From: Prochlorococcus sp. AG-347-K15
GTDB taxonomy: Bacteria > Cyanobacteriota > Cyanobacteriia > PCC-6307 > Cyanobiaceae
Reading direction: 5' to 3'
Assembly: GCA_003281415.1 (NCBI GenBank)
Contig: QCCC01000013.1
Span: forward strand, 1-33,420
DNA length: 33,420 nucleotides
Made by a program: the position numbers and the translations under genes
The notes under the pieces: generated by a model
What the model saw: only the letters and a program-made list of their open reading frames with translations
Told to the model about the DNA's origin: nothing
Databases searched by the model: none
Shown: piece after piece, positions 25,856 through 33,420 of the stretch
How the letters are laid out: every line of letters starts with the position of its first letter
How positions within the stretch are numbered: the stretch's first letter is position 1

Positions 25856-26656
25856 TTATAAATTTAGAAGAATTACGAGAGCAAATACAACACGATAAAT
25901 AATAAATAATTTAAAACCATTTGAAGAAAAATATTTTAACAAGAAATCGATAGCAAATAATGAAGATACAAATGTAGTAGCAAGACCAACCACTAGAGGA
26001 AAAAAACTAAATGAGAGAAATTTATTAAAAGAAGAAATAAACTCAACAATAGAAGCAATGGAAATAGCCGGAATTCCTAAAAGAAAGGAGAATTTGACAG
26101 CATCTTCTCTTTGCCAACCTGAAACTAGAGCGGTAGAAATAGTAACTCCAGACCTTGAAACCCCAGGAAAAATGGCAAAAGCTTGAGAAAGACCTATGAG
26201 AAAACTATCTGAATAGTTATGGTTTTTTAAATTTATTGAACCTTTGTTTGAACTATCAGCTATATACATGAAAAAAGCCATAATCAAAGAAACTATTGCT
26301 ATTGATAAATTTGACCGAAGAAACTTATCAAAAAAATGAGGTAAAAATAGTTTTATAGTCCCACCAAATAAAATAATTGGGATAGTCCCAATCAAAATTG
26401 ACTTAAATAAACTTCCATGTAAAAATTTTTGAAAAAATTTTTTTTTATATTGACTTCTTAAATTTAAAATATCATTCCTAAAATAACAAAATAAGGCCAA
26501 AACACTTCCAACTTGAATAAATGCCGACAAAGAGGTGCCTGGATCATCAATTCCAAAAAAAAGAGATATAACTTTTAAATGAGCAGTACTACTTACAGGA
26601 ATAAACTCTGTTATACCTTGAATTAAGCCATATAAAATAAATTTTAAATACTCCAA
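25856..26656 (-). CDS. uppP: Undecaprenyl-diphosphatase (UppP/BacA)
   Basis: 266-residue integral membrane enzyme that dephosphorylates undecaprenyl pyrophosphate, recycling the lipid carrier for peptidoglycan and polysaccharide synthesis; overproduction confers bacitracin resistance. The two catalytic family motifs are present: IQGITEFIPVSSTAHL near residues 13-28 (E. coli EFLPVSSTGH with Glu and His) and FAIFPGVSRSGVTIS (about residues 160-174) with the Arg and Ser. About seven hydrophobic helices follow a BacA-type hairpin layout. ATG start at 26656, in an 82-base divergent gap from the exported hypothetical gene. Family call is firm. There is no obvious partner gene in the neighbourhood. 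Confidence 0.95.
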   Translation of the reverse strand: MEYLKFILYGLIQGITEFIPVSSTAHLKVISLFFGIDDPGTSLSAFIQVGSVLALFCYFRNDILNLRSQYKKKFFQKFLHGSLFKSILIGTIPIILFGGTIKLFLPHFFDKFLRSNLSIAIVSLIMAFFMYIADSSNKGSINLKNHNYSDSFLIGLSQAFAIFPGVSRSGVTISTALVSGWQREDAVKFSFLLGIPAISIASIVEFISSFNKFLSFSFFPLVVGLATTFVSSLFAIDFLLKYFSSNGFKLFIIYRVVFALVILLNL

Positions 26657-26738
26657 AAACTTTTTATATCCCCTAATTAATTAATAGCAAATTAAGAAAT
26701 GCAATTTACATTTAATAAGTAAAAGCTAATATAGACTA

Positions 26739-27011
26739 ATGAAAAAAAATTCTTTTTTAACACTATTTTTTCTGTTTTCTATATTTTTATCTGATTCTAT
26801 AAAAGCTGATTATTGGTTAATAATTGGAACTTATAGACAGGGACCAGGTAGTAGACCAGAGGTAAGTGGAATAACAAGTCCTTCTTTACATTCTATTCCC
26901 ATGAAAGACTTGAATACATGTAATGAGGCAGGCAAAAAGATAACAACTGAAATATATAAACCTGTTTGGCAATTTGATAGTAGATGGACTTGTGTATTTA
27001 GCGGTGATTAA
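26739..27011 (+). CDS. Small exported two-cysteine hypothetical protein
   Basis: 90-residue protein with a clear signal peptide: MKKNS, hydrophobic FLTLFFLFSIFL, and a likely cleavage site after KA in DSIKADYW (about residue 23). The mature part is about 67 residues with WLIIGTYRQGPGSRPEV, MKDLNTCNEAGKKITTEIYK and DSRWTCVFSGD, giving two Cys (about residues 66 and 86) that could form one disulfide. I do not recognise the family. ATG start, divergent from uppP. It ends 8 bases before the stop of the NdhP candidate on the other strand, so the two converge. Confidence 0.72.
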   Translation: MKKNSFLTLFFLFSIFLSDSIKADYWLIIGTYRQGPGSRPEVSGITSPSLHSIPMKDLNTCNEAGKKITTEIYKPVWQFDSRWTCVFSGD

Positions 27012-27019
27012 AAATAAAG

Positions 27020-27154
27020 TTACCTTTTAACATCATGAGCGCAACCATCACCTTTATAATTTTCACTCTCGTAAAAATCGTTTTTTGTACCAAAGTAAAC
27101 AGTTAATAAAACAAATGGTAAGCTTAATATAAATAAAATAGTTGTTAAATCCAT
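27020..27154 (-). CDS. ndhP: NdhP-like small subunit of the NDH-1 complex
   Basis: A 44-residue minus-strand frame, MDLTTILFILSLPFVLLTVY then FGTKNDFYESENYKGDGCAH and a final DVKR. One membrane helix (about residues 3-20) is followed by FGTxNxFYxxxxYxGxGxAH, which closely matches what I recall of cyanobacterial NdhP, an oxygenic-phototroph-specific subunit of the NDH-1 complex that works in cyclic electron flow and respiration. The match is from memory, so treat the gene symbol as provisional. ATG start at 27154. It converges on the small exported protein gene with an 8-base gap. Another tiny membrane peptide gene is 66 bases upstream on the same strand. Confidence 0.6.
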   Translation of the reverse strand: MDLTTILFILSLPFVLLTVYFGTKNDFYESENYKGDGCAHDVKR

Positions 27155-27220
27155 AATTAAATTCGTAAATTAATAAGGTTATTAAAAATTAAAATAACCA
27201 TTTGTTAATTAAAGCAAGTT

Positions 27221-27346
27221 TTAATAATCTGTAGGTCCTTTGATCCCAAGATAAAAGAAGGCTCCTAAACCAACTAAAAGCAAAACTCCAGCAATAGCTG
27301 CAGAAGGAACAAAACCTCCTATTGCAAAAGAAGAAAAATAATACAT
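27221..27346 (-). CDS. 41-residue single-pass membrane peptide, unrecognised
   Basis: Minus-strand frame from ATG at 27346 to TAA at 27221: MYYFSSFAIGGFVPSAAIAG then a hydrophobic VLLLVGLGAFFYLG and a polar end IKGPTDY. The single Gly- and Ala-rich helix (about residues 15-34) with a short Asp-Tyr tail resembles photosystem or NDH small subunits, but I could not match it to PsaX, PsaI, PsbX, Psb30 or PetL from memory. It lies 66 bases upstream of the NdhP candidate on the same strand, so both could belong to the same transcript. Coding composition and the clean start and stop support it; function is unknown. Confidence 0.6.
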   Translation of the reverse strand: MYYFSSFAIGGFVPSAAIAGVLLLVGLGAFFYLGIKGPTDY

Positions 27347-27435
27347 CTCTAAAACAAAAACTAGTTAGATAATATCAATAAAAAATATGAATTTGTAAAA
27401 AATTTTGACTCGAAGACAATCAGATTATGATTAAT

Positions 27436-27663
27436 TTAAGCAACTAGAGTCGAATCTTCGTTATCAGCAGAAATCCTTATTCTCTCTTCTAACTTGGGGC
27501 CATATAATTCATTTCCCCAGATTTCTACTCTTGAATCATTTGGGGCCATAAAAGTGAGAATGTCAGTTGGAAATAAAACTCTCTCTAAAAAAAAATTTGA
27601 TGGACCAATACATCTCAAGACAACCATCCTACATCCTTCATTTTTGTAAGAAAACTCAACCAT
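27436..27663 (-). CDS. DUF1830-family small protein
   Basis: 75-residue protein starting MVEFSYKNEGCRMVVLRCIGP. The segment SNFFLERVLFPTDILTFMAPND followed by RVEIWGNELYGPKLEERI matches the cyanobacterial DUF1830 pattern (central FxERVxFPxxxLxFxA, then an acidic-to-hydrophobic xxEI), function unknown to me. A longer frame from a TTG at 27687 would add MRIFCCLV, but the internal ATG at 27663 is preferred because the upstream residues are out of character. No signal peptide. Stand-alone minus-strand gene between the 41-residue peptide and the glycerate kinase gene, 91 bases downstream of the latter's stop. Confidence 0.75.
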   Translation of the reverse strand: MVEFSYKNEGCRMVVLRCIGPSNFFLERVLFPTDILTFMAPNDSRVEIWGNELYGPKLEERIRISADNEDSTLVA

Positions 27664-27754
27664 TACTAAACAGCAAAATATCCTCAATTAAACACTAATT
27701 AAGGCTATAAAAAATGTATAAAAAATTACTGAAAAAAATTTTTTATAGAAAATA

Positions 27755-28699
27755 TTAAAAATTTAATCCAGCCTCAACTAAATTTCTTTCTTGATCAATT
27801 AATAAAAGTGCATAAGAATTTATAAAATCAAAACTTTTTTGAGGAATAGAAACATTAAGCATTCTCAAGAAATTAGTTAATTTTTCATCTTTAAGAGCTT
27901 TTCCTTTCTGTAAAAACATCTCTTTTTCTTGATTTATCTTCCACAAATTCATATATTCAAACTTCAGAGGCTTTAAGTGCCAAATATTGTCTATTAAATT
28001 CCAAACATCTAAATATTTGTATAGATTTTCTTGAATCTTAGATCTATAAGAAGATTCATGAGGACTTAACTCTGATGTAATTATATTTTGATAATTATTA
28101 TCACTAGAGCAAGGTTCTATTCCCAAAAACCATCCCTCAATAATTAATAAATCAGGGTTATCTGATCTCCAATGAGATCTATCTCCCAATCCATTTCTTA
28201 AAGATTTATCGAAAACAGGTACGTTTAATTCTCCATTTTTTTTCCAATTTAATAATTTCTCATGCATTAGGTTTACTGAATGACTACCAGGGAACCCTCT
28301 TGAAACTTTCCAAGGGTTATTTATAATTGCTAATTTCATTTGATCTGAAGGGAGATAAAAATCATCAATTGAAATAACTGCAATTTTGAAGTCTAATTTT
28401 AACGATATTGCTTCAAGCCATTTACCTAAAGTTGTCTTGCCTGTTCCAGGTAGAGCTGAAATACCAATTATTTTTCTATCAGAAAAATTATTTTGAAAAC
28501 TATAAGCCTGGGATAAAAGAGGTAAAGCTAAACCCCAAATCCAATCATCATTTACTTTATTATTCCAATACTGATCAATTGAAAGAATATTTTTTTGATT
28601 GTTCCAAAAATTGAACCAATCATCCAAGGATTCCCAACCAATATCAATAATTAATTTTTTAAATTTATCAAGAGGAAAACTAATATCTAAATCTTTCAC
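27755..28699 (-). CDS. D-glycerate 3-kinase (plant and cyanobacterial type)
   Basis: 314-residue P-loop kinase that converts D-glycerate plus ATP to 3-phosphoglycerate, known from photorespiration as GLYK. Walker A is ALPGTGKT (about residues 82-89), followed by VISIDDFYLPSDQM, then the segment SRGFPGSHSVNLM and VPVFDKSLRNGLGDRSHW, and LLIIEGWFLGIEPC; these are hallmark GLYK motifs. ATG start at 28699, 4 bases after the phosphatase stop, so it is the last gene of a phosphorylase-phosphatase-kinase unit. Its product here closes the glucosylglycerate cycle: the phosphorylase releases glycerate, which this kinase returns to 3-phosphoglycerate. It probably also serves photorespiratory glycolate salvage. 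High confidence for family, inference for pathway role. Confidence 0.93.
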   Translation of the reverse strand: MKDLDISFPLDKFKKLIIDIGWESLDDWFNFWNNQKNILSIDQYWNNKVNDDWIWGLALPLLSQAYSFQNNFSDRKIIGISALPGTGKTTLGKWLEAISLKLDFKIAVISIDDFYLPSDQMKLAIINNPWKVSRGFPGSHSVNLMHEKLLNWKKNGELNVPVFDKSLRNGLGDRSHWRSDNPDLLIIEGWFLGIEPCSSDNNYQNIITSELSPHESSYRSKIQENLYKYLDVWNLIDNIWHLKPLKFEYMNLWKINQEKEMFLQKGKALKDEKLTNFLRMLNVSIPQKSFDFINSYALLLIDQERNLVEAGLNF

Positions 28700-28703
28700 G
28701 TTT

Positions 28704-29501
28704 TTAAATAAGTTCTAGTTTATTTATCAATTTATTGATTTCACTTTTCCAACCATATCCATTTGGTTCAGAAGCTAAAATAAATTCTAAATCTTTTAAT
28801 TGATCTATTAAATTTAAGTTAGGCCCATCTATTCCAGGTATAACAATTTTAATATCTGAGTTTAAAAGTAGAGGCAAATCATTTGGAGAATCACCTAAAC
28901 CTATAATATGAATATTTTGAATGTTGGAATATTTTTTAAGAGCATTGATAGCTTTTCCTTTATTAGAATTTGTAGATAATAAGTGACTCATCCTATTTCC
29001 CTTATAAACATCTACTTTAAATTTTTTACAACAGATATTAATTTTTTCTTCTAAAAAACTGGGCGGATTTAAAAAAGGCATGCTCCAATGCCTATCACGC
29101 ATTAAATTCAATGAGTTTCCTTTTAAACCTGTAAGCTTAGTTGCTTCTTGATCAGTGAGATTATTAAGAGGAATAAGTTTATAATCAATTTCTTTAGATA
29201 TAAAACACAAGATTTCTTCAAGAAATTCATATTTTATTCCTAGAATAATTTCCCCATTTAGCTTATCAAGAGATTCACCGTAAATTGCTGCACCATTTTC
29301 AACAATATAGGGATCAGTTAAATTTAGATCTTTTCTAATGACTTTTACTTCTGATGCTGTCTTACTAGTGCATAGAATTACAGGTATAGATAATTTTTGG
29401 AGAATTTCTATAGTTTCTCTAGCAGGTGTTAAATCATACGAATGATCCATTAAAGTACCATCCACATCACTAACAATCCAAAGAGAAGAATTTTTAATCA
29501 T
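28704..29501 (-). CDS. Glucosyl-3-phosphoglycerate phosphatase-like HAD hydrolase (MPGP type)
   Basis: 265-residue HAD-superfamily phosphatase of the mannosyl-3-phosphoglycerate phosphatase (Cof-type, HAD-IIB) group. The catalytic motif I is SDVDGTLMD (about residues 11-19), motif II ILCTSKTASE, PYIVENGAAIYG in the cap region, and motif III-IV is KGKAINALKKYS then HIIGLGDSPNDLPLLLNSD with the GDSxND signature. Its position beside GpgS and the phosphorylase suggests glucosyl-3-phosphoglycerate is the substrate, although the family also acts on the mannosyl analogue. Start is ATG 29501, overlapping the last 8 bases of the phosphorylase gene. A longer frame upstream is an artefact of that overlap. 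Symbol left blank because substrate is inferred. Confidence 0.87.
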   Translation of the reverse strand: MIKNSSLWIVSDVDGTLMDHSYDLTPARETIEILQKLSIPVILCTSKTASEVKVIRKDLNLTDPYIVENGAAIYGESLDKLNGEIILGIKYEFLEEILCFISKEIDYKLIPLNNLTDQEATKLTGLKGNSLNLMRDRHWSMPFLNPPSFLEEKINICCKKFKVDVYKGNRMSHLLSTNSNKGKAINALKKYSNIQNIHIIGLGDSPNDLPLLLNSDIKIVIPGIDGPNLNLIDQLKDLEFILASEPNGYGWKSEINKLINKLELI

Positions 29502-31263
29502 TTGAGAAAGAACCAAGCCAAATAACTTGAAAAGGGTCAAGACTAATATTTTTCAAGTTGTATTTAGTAGATATTAAAAAATCTTGCATATTAAAATCAT
29601 TATCTATTGTATTTGGAAGATCTTCATCATTTAATTGATAATTTATTTTATTGTCTGTCATATTATGAATAGCAAAAATAGATTTTGGACCTTTACCTCT
29701 TTTGATAACAACAATATCACTTCTACCTTTAGACAAACATTTCATTTCTGAACTAGGATGAAATTGCTCTAAATTTGATCTGACATCCATAGCATTACGA
29801 AGAAATTTTAAATTTTTATTAGCATTAGATTCAGGATTATTTAAAACAGATAAAAGATTGTCTAATTTAAATTTTTCTCTATTGAGGTCTCTTCTTTGAC
29901 CTGTCATAGAAAAACTCTTAATATCATTTTCAGAAGCAAGTAATGCTGGCAAATAAAAGGCAGGTACGCCCTTTAAAGCCATTACTAATAATTGAGTCAA
30001 GATAAACCTCTCAAATTGGTATCGATGAGAATCTCTACCTGAATCTTCCATTGCGCTCCACCAACTAATATTTAATTCATATGGTTTATCTTCACCATTT
30101 GATAAACGTCTATGGCTTACTAGTCCGCCTCTTTTCTCACAATTAATCAATAAATCTTTAATTCTCTGCTCATTCATTAAACCCTCTAGAGCTCTTAAGC
30201 CTACACCATCATGTGATGCAGTGAAGTTAAAAAGAGTAGTATCACTTGGTAACTTTGGCCAATCAAAAATCCATGAGTTTAGAATATCTGCTCTTGAAGT
30301 AATAATTGCTTCCAACAGAAGAGGAGGTAATGGGAAATTATATGCCATATGGGCTTCATCTTCTGGAATAAGATAAGACAAATTCTCTTTTTGAGGAACA
30401 TTGGTTTCTGTTATTAAAACTCCATCATCAAGAAGATTAGTTAAAAGAAATCTTAAAATTTTCACAATCGAATGTGCTTTTGGCAAATGTAAACATGTTG
30501 TCCCTGATTCTTTCCAAATAAAACCTACAGCATCAAGTCTGAACCATTTAATTCCATTCGATAAATAAGTAATAATTAAATTTAAGAATTCAAGATTCAT
30601 TTTTGGATTATGCCAATTTAAATCAATTTGATCTGGACCAAAAGTCGTCCAAACTTGTTTAGGACCATCTTCGGTGTTTATTTGTGAGAACAAAGATGAA
30701 CTTCTTGGTCTAACAACATTTGACCAGTCAAGATTTTGATCCGGTGAAAAAACATTTGAGATTCCTGGTTCTTGAGATTTAATAAATTCTTGTACCCATG
30801 TGTGAGATGATGAAACATGGTTTAGTACCAAATCAGCCATTAAATTATGATTTTTTGAAATACTTTTAAGATCATCCCAACTACCAAATTTCTCCTCTAG
30901 TGTTTCATAACTTGAAACAGCAAAACCTCCATCACTTGTAGATTTAAGAAAAGGAAGAATATGTACAACATTAGAAAGGCTGCCAAAATAATTGCTTAAT
31001 AAATCTCGAAGAGTAATTAATGTTGCCTCCCCATTTTTATAAATGCTATCTGCATAAGTTATCAAAACTGAATGAGATTGATTCCACCTTTCTTTATTAC
31101 TTATTTCTTCATTAGCAGATTTCTCTGAGAAATCATCTAAAATCTGTAATAATTGAGTTGAAATAAAATCAATTTCTTCTGTAGTATTATCTGAATAAAT
31201 TGTTTCTAACAATTTAAAAAGTTTTAATCTATCTAATTTTTTCTCTGATTCAATTTGCTTCAC
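29494..31263 (-). CDS. GH13_18 sucrose-phosphorylase-family enzyme, probable glucosylglycerate phosphorylase
   Basis: 589-residue alpha-amylase-type phosphorylase. Glucosylglycerate phosphorylase (GH13_18) splits glucosylglycerate with phosphate to glucose 1-phosphate and glycerate. Catalytic residues follow the family: nucleophile Asp244 in WFRLDAVGFIWKESG, acid/base Glu286 in LITETNVP, and transition-state Asp352 in TASHDGVG. The N-terminus carries LADLVLNHVSSSH and the barrel has QIDLNWHNP. The glucosylglycerate assignment over sucrose phosphorylase or amylosucrase rests on genomic context (GpgS, phosphatase, glycerate kinase), not on a distinguishing residue I can name. The start is GTG at 31263. 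It is the first gene of the minus-strand unit and lies divergent from gpgS. Confidence 0.83.
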   Translation of the reverse strand: MKQIESEKKLDRLKLFKLLETIYSDNTTEEIDFISTQLLQILDDFSEKSANEEISNKERWNQSHSVLITYADSIYKNGEATLITLRDLLSNYFGSLSNVVHILPFLKSTSDGGFAVSSYETLEEKFGSWDDLKSISKNHNLMADLVLNHVSSSHTWVQEFIKSQEPGISNVFSPDQNLDWSNVVRPRSSSLFSQINTEDGPKQVWTTFGPDQIDLNWHNPKMNLEFLNLIITYLSNGIKWFRLDAVGFIWKESGTTCLHLPKAHSIVKILRFLLTNLLDDGVLITETNVPQKENLSYLIPEDEAHMAYNFPLPPLLLEAIITSRADILNSWIFDWPKLPSDTTLFNFTASHDGVGLRALEGLMNEQRIKDLLINCEKRGGLVSHRRLSNGEDKPYELNISWWSAMEDSGRDSHRYQFERFILTQLLVMALKGVPAFYLPALLASENDIKSFSMTGQRRDLNREKFKLDNLLSVLNNPESNANKNLKFLRNAMDVRSNLEQFHPSSEMKCLSKGRSDIVVIKRGKGPKSIFAIHNMTDNKINYQLNDEDLPNTIDNDFNMQDFLISTKYNLKNISLDPFQVIWLGSFSND

Positions 31264-31313
31264 TTTGATAAAATCATTGAAGTATTAACACTATTCTGCA
31301 CATCAATTTGAAA

Positions 31314-32540
31314 ATGGACTTTCAACAAGGGTTAATCACAACAATACATGAATACGGAGTAACTAGTAATCTACTTAAAGAATTAAACAAAAGTCTTAAA
31401 AAAAGAACAACAAGTATATTAATTCCTTGCTTATATGAAGAATTTGAACGCCCAGCATTAAAAGATATTAGAGAAGTTTTAAAAAACCTGACAGGATTAA
31501 ATGAATTGGTTATTGCTCTCTCTGCCAAAACTGTTGAGCAAGTTAAAGCAGCAAAAACCTTTTTTGACTCAATGCCATTTCCAGTTCACGTTCAATGGAC
31601 AAATTCTCCCTCTGTAATAGAACTATTAAAAAACCAGGAAAAAAATGGGTTAGAACTTTTAGGAACTCCTGGTAAAGGATGGGCCGTTTGGCAAGGCATT
31701 GGAGTAGCAACAAGAAAATCAGATGTTGTAGCCCTTTTTGACGCTGACATAAGAACTTTTAGTCCCTTGTACCCGTCAAGAATGATACTTCCACTTTTAG
31801 ATGAATCATATGGAATATCTTACGTAAAAGCTTTTTATAGCAGATTATCTTTAGAGACAAACCAATTGCAAGGAAGAGCAACAAGATTATTTGTTGGTCC
31901 TTTATTAGCAAGTTTAGAGCAGTTAGTTGGGAAGGGACCTTTTTTACAATATCTTCAATCATTTAGATATCCATTAGCTGGTGAGTTTGCTTTTACAAAA
32001 GACCTTGCAATGAATTTAAGAATTCCTTGTGACTGGGGTTTAGAAATAGGGTTATTATCAGAAGTTTATAGAAACGTAAGAACATCTAAAATTGCTCAAG
32101 TTGATCTAGGTTTATTTGATCACAAACATAAAAATATAGGTGATTCTTCTAAAGAAGGATTGCAAAAAATGTGTACTGAAATCCTATCAAGTGTATTGAG
32201 AGGTCTTATGGAGCATCAAGCAGAAACATTAACTAGCACTCAATTAGCAACTTTAGAAGTTCTTTATAAAAGAGTTGGAGAAGATAGGGTAAAGCAATTT
32301 GGTTTAGATTCAGCAGTAAATCAACTTCCATACGATAGGCATGAAGAAGAGCTATCAGTTCAAAAGTTCGCGAAACTATTGAGACCTGCAACAGAAGATT
32401 ACCTAGCTTGCCCTACAACACAACAGTTACCAAGTTGGTCAAGAGTTCTCTCTTGTGAGAACAAACTGCAAGAGGATTTAGCCATTGCTGGCTCAAAAGA
32501 AATAAAAACTAGTGAAAAAGAATTAATTAAGAATTTCTAA
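31314..32540 (+). CDS. gpgS: Glucosyl-3-phosphoglycerate synthase (GpgS, GT81)
   Basis: 408-residue glycosyltransferase that joins glucose from a nucleotide-glucose to the 2-hydroxyl of 3-phosphoglycerate, the committed step of glucosylglycerate (compatible solute) synthesis. Visible motifs are [17 protein letters not shown], a GT-A nucleotide-binding region with [25 protein letters not shown], and the metal-binding [12 protein letters not shown] (DxD). Later parts carry VKAFYSRLS, the catalytic region [14 protein letters not shown], and [37 protein letters not shown] six bases upstream would add two residues (MK); the ATG gives the family-typical [15 protein letters not shown]. Its stop overlaps the ureC stop on the opposite strand (shared bases in CTAA). 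It is separate and divergent from the phosphatase-bearing unit. Confidence 0.92.
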   Translation: MDFQQGLITTIHEYGVTSNLLKELNKSLKKRTTSILIPCLYEEFERPALKDIREVLKNLTGLNELVIALSAKTVEQVKAAKTFFDSMPFPVHVQWTNSPSVIELLKNQEKNGLELLGTPGKGWAVWQGIGVATRKSDVVALFDADIRTFSPLYPSRMILPLLDESYGISYVKAFYSRLSLETNQLQGRATRLFVGPLLASLEQLVGKGPFLQYLQSFRYPLAGEFAFTKDLAMNLRIPCDWGLEIGLLSEVYRNVRTSKIAQVDLGLFDHKHKNIGDSSKEGLQKMCTEILSSVLRGLMEHQAETLTSTQLATLEVLYKRVGEDRVKQFGLDSAVNQLPYDRHEEELSVQKFAKLLRPATEDYLACPTTQQLPSWSRVLSCENKLQEDLAIAGSKEIKTSEKELIKNF

Positions 32541-33420
32541 AGCAAAAAGTACCTTTGAGCCATTGGGACTTCATCAAGTGGTTTACAAGTAAGAAGTTCC
32601 CCATCAGAAAAAACTTCATAAGTTTGAGGATCAACTGAAATATTTGGTAGTTTACTATTAAGTTTTAAATGTGATTTATTGATATTTCTTGTATTTTCTA
32701 CTGATATACAATTTTTTTGTAAGCCTAATTTTTTTGGAATATCTTGATCTAGTGCTTCTTTACTTAAAAAGGTAAAAGAACTCTTTATGAGGGATTGGCC
32801 AAAATTAGCAAACATAGGTCTACCATGAACGGGACCTGGCGTAGGAATTGAAGCATTTGCATCACCCATTTGAGACCAAACTATGGATCCTCCCTTAACG
32901 ACTAATTCAGGCTTTACTGCAAAAAAAGAAGGTTTCCACAATACCAAATCTGCAATTTTACCCTTTTCTATAGACCCAACATATTTATTAATACCATGAG
33001 CTATTGCAGGGTTAATTGTAACTTTAGAAATATATCTCTTAACTCTGAAGTTATCGTTCCTATCAGAATCTTGTGCTAATGGTCCTCTTTGTACTTTCAT
33101 TTTATGAGCAGTTTGAAAAGTTCTTATAATTACTTCGCCTACTCTTCCCATGGCCTGCGAGTCACTAGCAATAATTGAGAAAGCGCCGATATCATGTAAG
33201 ATATCCTCCGCAGCAATAGTTTCTCTTCTGATCCTTGATTCAGCAAATGCAATATCCTCTGGAATTTTAGAATCTAAATGATGACAAACCATTAGCATGT
33301 CAAGATGCTCTTCTAACGTGTTCCTCGTATAGGGTCTTGTTGGATTTGTACTACTTGGAAGAACATTTTTTTCTCCACAAATTTTAATAATATCTGGCGC
33401 ATGACCTCCACCTGCCCCTT
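32537..33420 (-). CDS. ureC: Urease subunit alpha, C-terminal part (N-terminus beyond right edge)
   Basis: The urease catalytic subunit hydrolyses urea to ammonia and carbamate using a bi-nickel centre. The frame is open from 33420 to TAG at 32537, covering about half of the 570-residue protein. It contains GAGGGHAPD, the active-site segment [10 protein letters not shown] with the catalytic flap His, [19 protein letters not shown], and [23 protein letters not shown] with the metal-binding Asp and family Arg, then [17 protein letters not shown] and a normal C-terminus ending RYFLL. No lesions seen. The rest of the ure cluster should lie to the right. Its stop overlaps the gpgS stop, so the two transcripts converge. 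Confidence 0.95.
   Translation of the reverse strand, partial: GAGGGHAPDIIKICGEKNVLPSSTNPTRPYTRNTLEEHLDMLMVCHHLDSKIPEDIAFAESRIRRETIAAEDILHDIGAFSIIASDSQAMGRVGEVIIRTFQTAHKMKVQRGPLAQDSDRNDNFRVKRYISKVTINPAIAHGINKYVGSIEKGKIADLVLWKPSFFAVKPELVVKGGSIVWSQMGDANASIPTPGPVHGRPMFANFGQSLIKSSFTFLSKEALDQDIPKKLGLQKNCISVENTRNINKSHLKLNSKLPNISVDPQTYEVFSDGELLTCKPLDEVPMAQRYFLL

Noticed and set aside
31281-31295. Possible NtcA site (GTA then 8 bases) in the gpgS-phosphorylase divergent promoter
   Set aside because: The right half is ATT rather than TAC, so it does not fit GTAN8TAC; regulation by nitrogen is plausible but not supported by this site.
1-33420. CRISPR arrays, IS elements, prophage genes, rRNA operons, riboswitches and strong intrinsic terminators
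   Set aside because: I found no spaced direct repeats, transposase or integrase motifs, rRNA sequence, recognisable riboswitch core, or GC-rich hairpin followed by a T run that I could defend by eye.

Overview
The window is strongly AT-rich and gene-dense, with very short intergenic gaps. Its content points to a high-light Prochlorococcus or a very close relative: a PAM68-family protein, DUF1816, DUF1830, DUF3082 and DUF3288 proteins, an NdhP-like peptide, glucosylglycerate metabolism, an UmuDC pair with a cyanobacterial-type LexA box, and a urease gene at the right edge. Genus and ecotype are inferred from gene content and composition; there is no rRNA here to confirm them. I saw no IS element, prophage, CRISPR array, rRNA operon or integration scar, so this looks like core or near-core chromosome.

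Layout. 1-5221 (minus): one run ksgA > ispE > DUF3082 > a possible 31-aa peptide > pdhB > secD > secF (cut by the left edge), covering rRNA dimethylation, isoprenoid synthesis, pyruvate dehydrogenase E1-beta and protein export. 5278-8322 (plus): a disordered hypothetical, rlmH, then a LexA-box-headed umuD-umuC pair followed 9 bases later by a small HExxH putative metallopeptidase. 8339-10372 (minus): dnaG. 10467-13178 (plus): EamA permease, exported glycine-zipper protein, ruvA, rpsO, PAM68-like. 13180-22956 (minus): dnaE, gatA, DUF1816, TrmH/RlmB methyltransferase, Mini-RNase III, a broken STAS gene, carA (5' end frameshifted), trpD, DUF3288. 23037-25650 (plus): ABC exporter, msrA, tRNA-Pro(GGG). 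25651-27663: small membrane or secreted proteins around uppP, including an NdhP candidate. 27755-32540: a four-gene glucosylglycerate cassette (glycerate kinase, phosphatase, GH13_18 phosphorylase, and divergent GpgS). 32537-33420 (minus): ureC 3' part.

How the genes work together. Two clusters read as systems. The glucosylglycerate cassette can both make the compatible solute (GpgS, then phosphatase) and return it to central metabolism (phosphorylase, then glycerate kinase), closing a cycle through 3-phosphoglycerate. The umuD-umuC-metallopeptidase trio looks like one damage-inducible transcription unit; the third gene's function is unknown and is the best candidate for new biology here.

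The most unusual sequence-level feature is a set of +1 lesions in about 3 kb (18.4-21.6 kb). The STAS gene and the 5' end of carA are each split by a T7 run where T6 would restore a family-typical protein, and the DUF1816 start region may hold a third extra base. Sequencing or assembly error is the leading explanation, particularly because carA is expected to be important, but real pseudogenisation or slippage rescue should be distinguished from it. No stretch over 300 bases lacks a gene. I saw no convincing intrinsic terminators.
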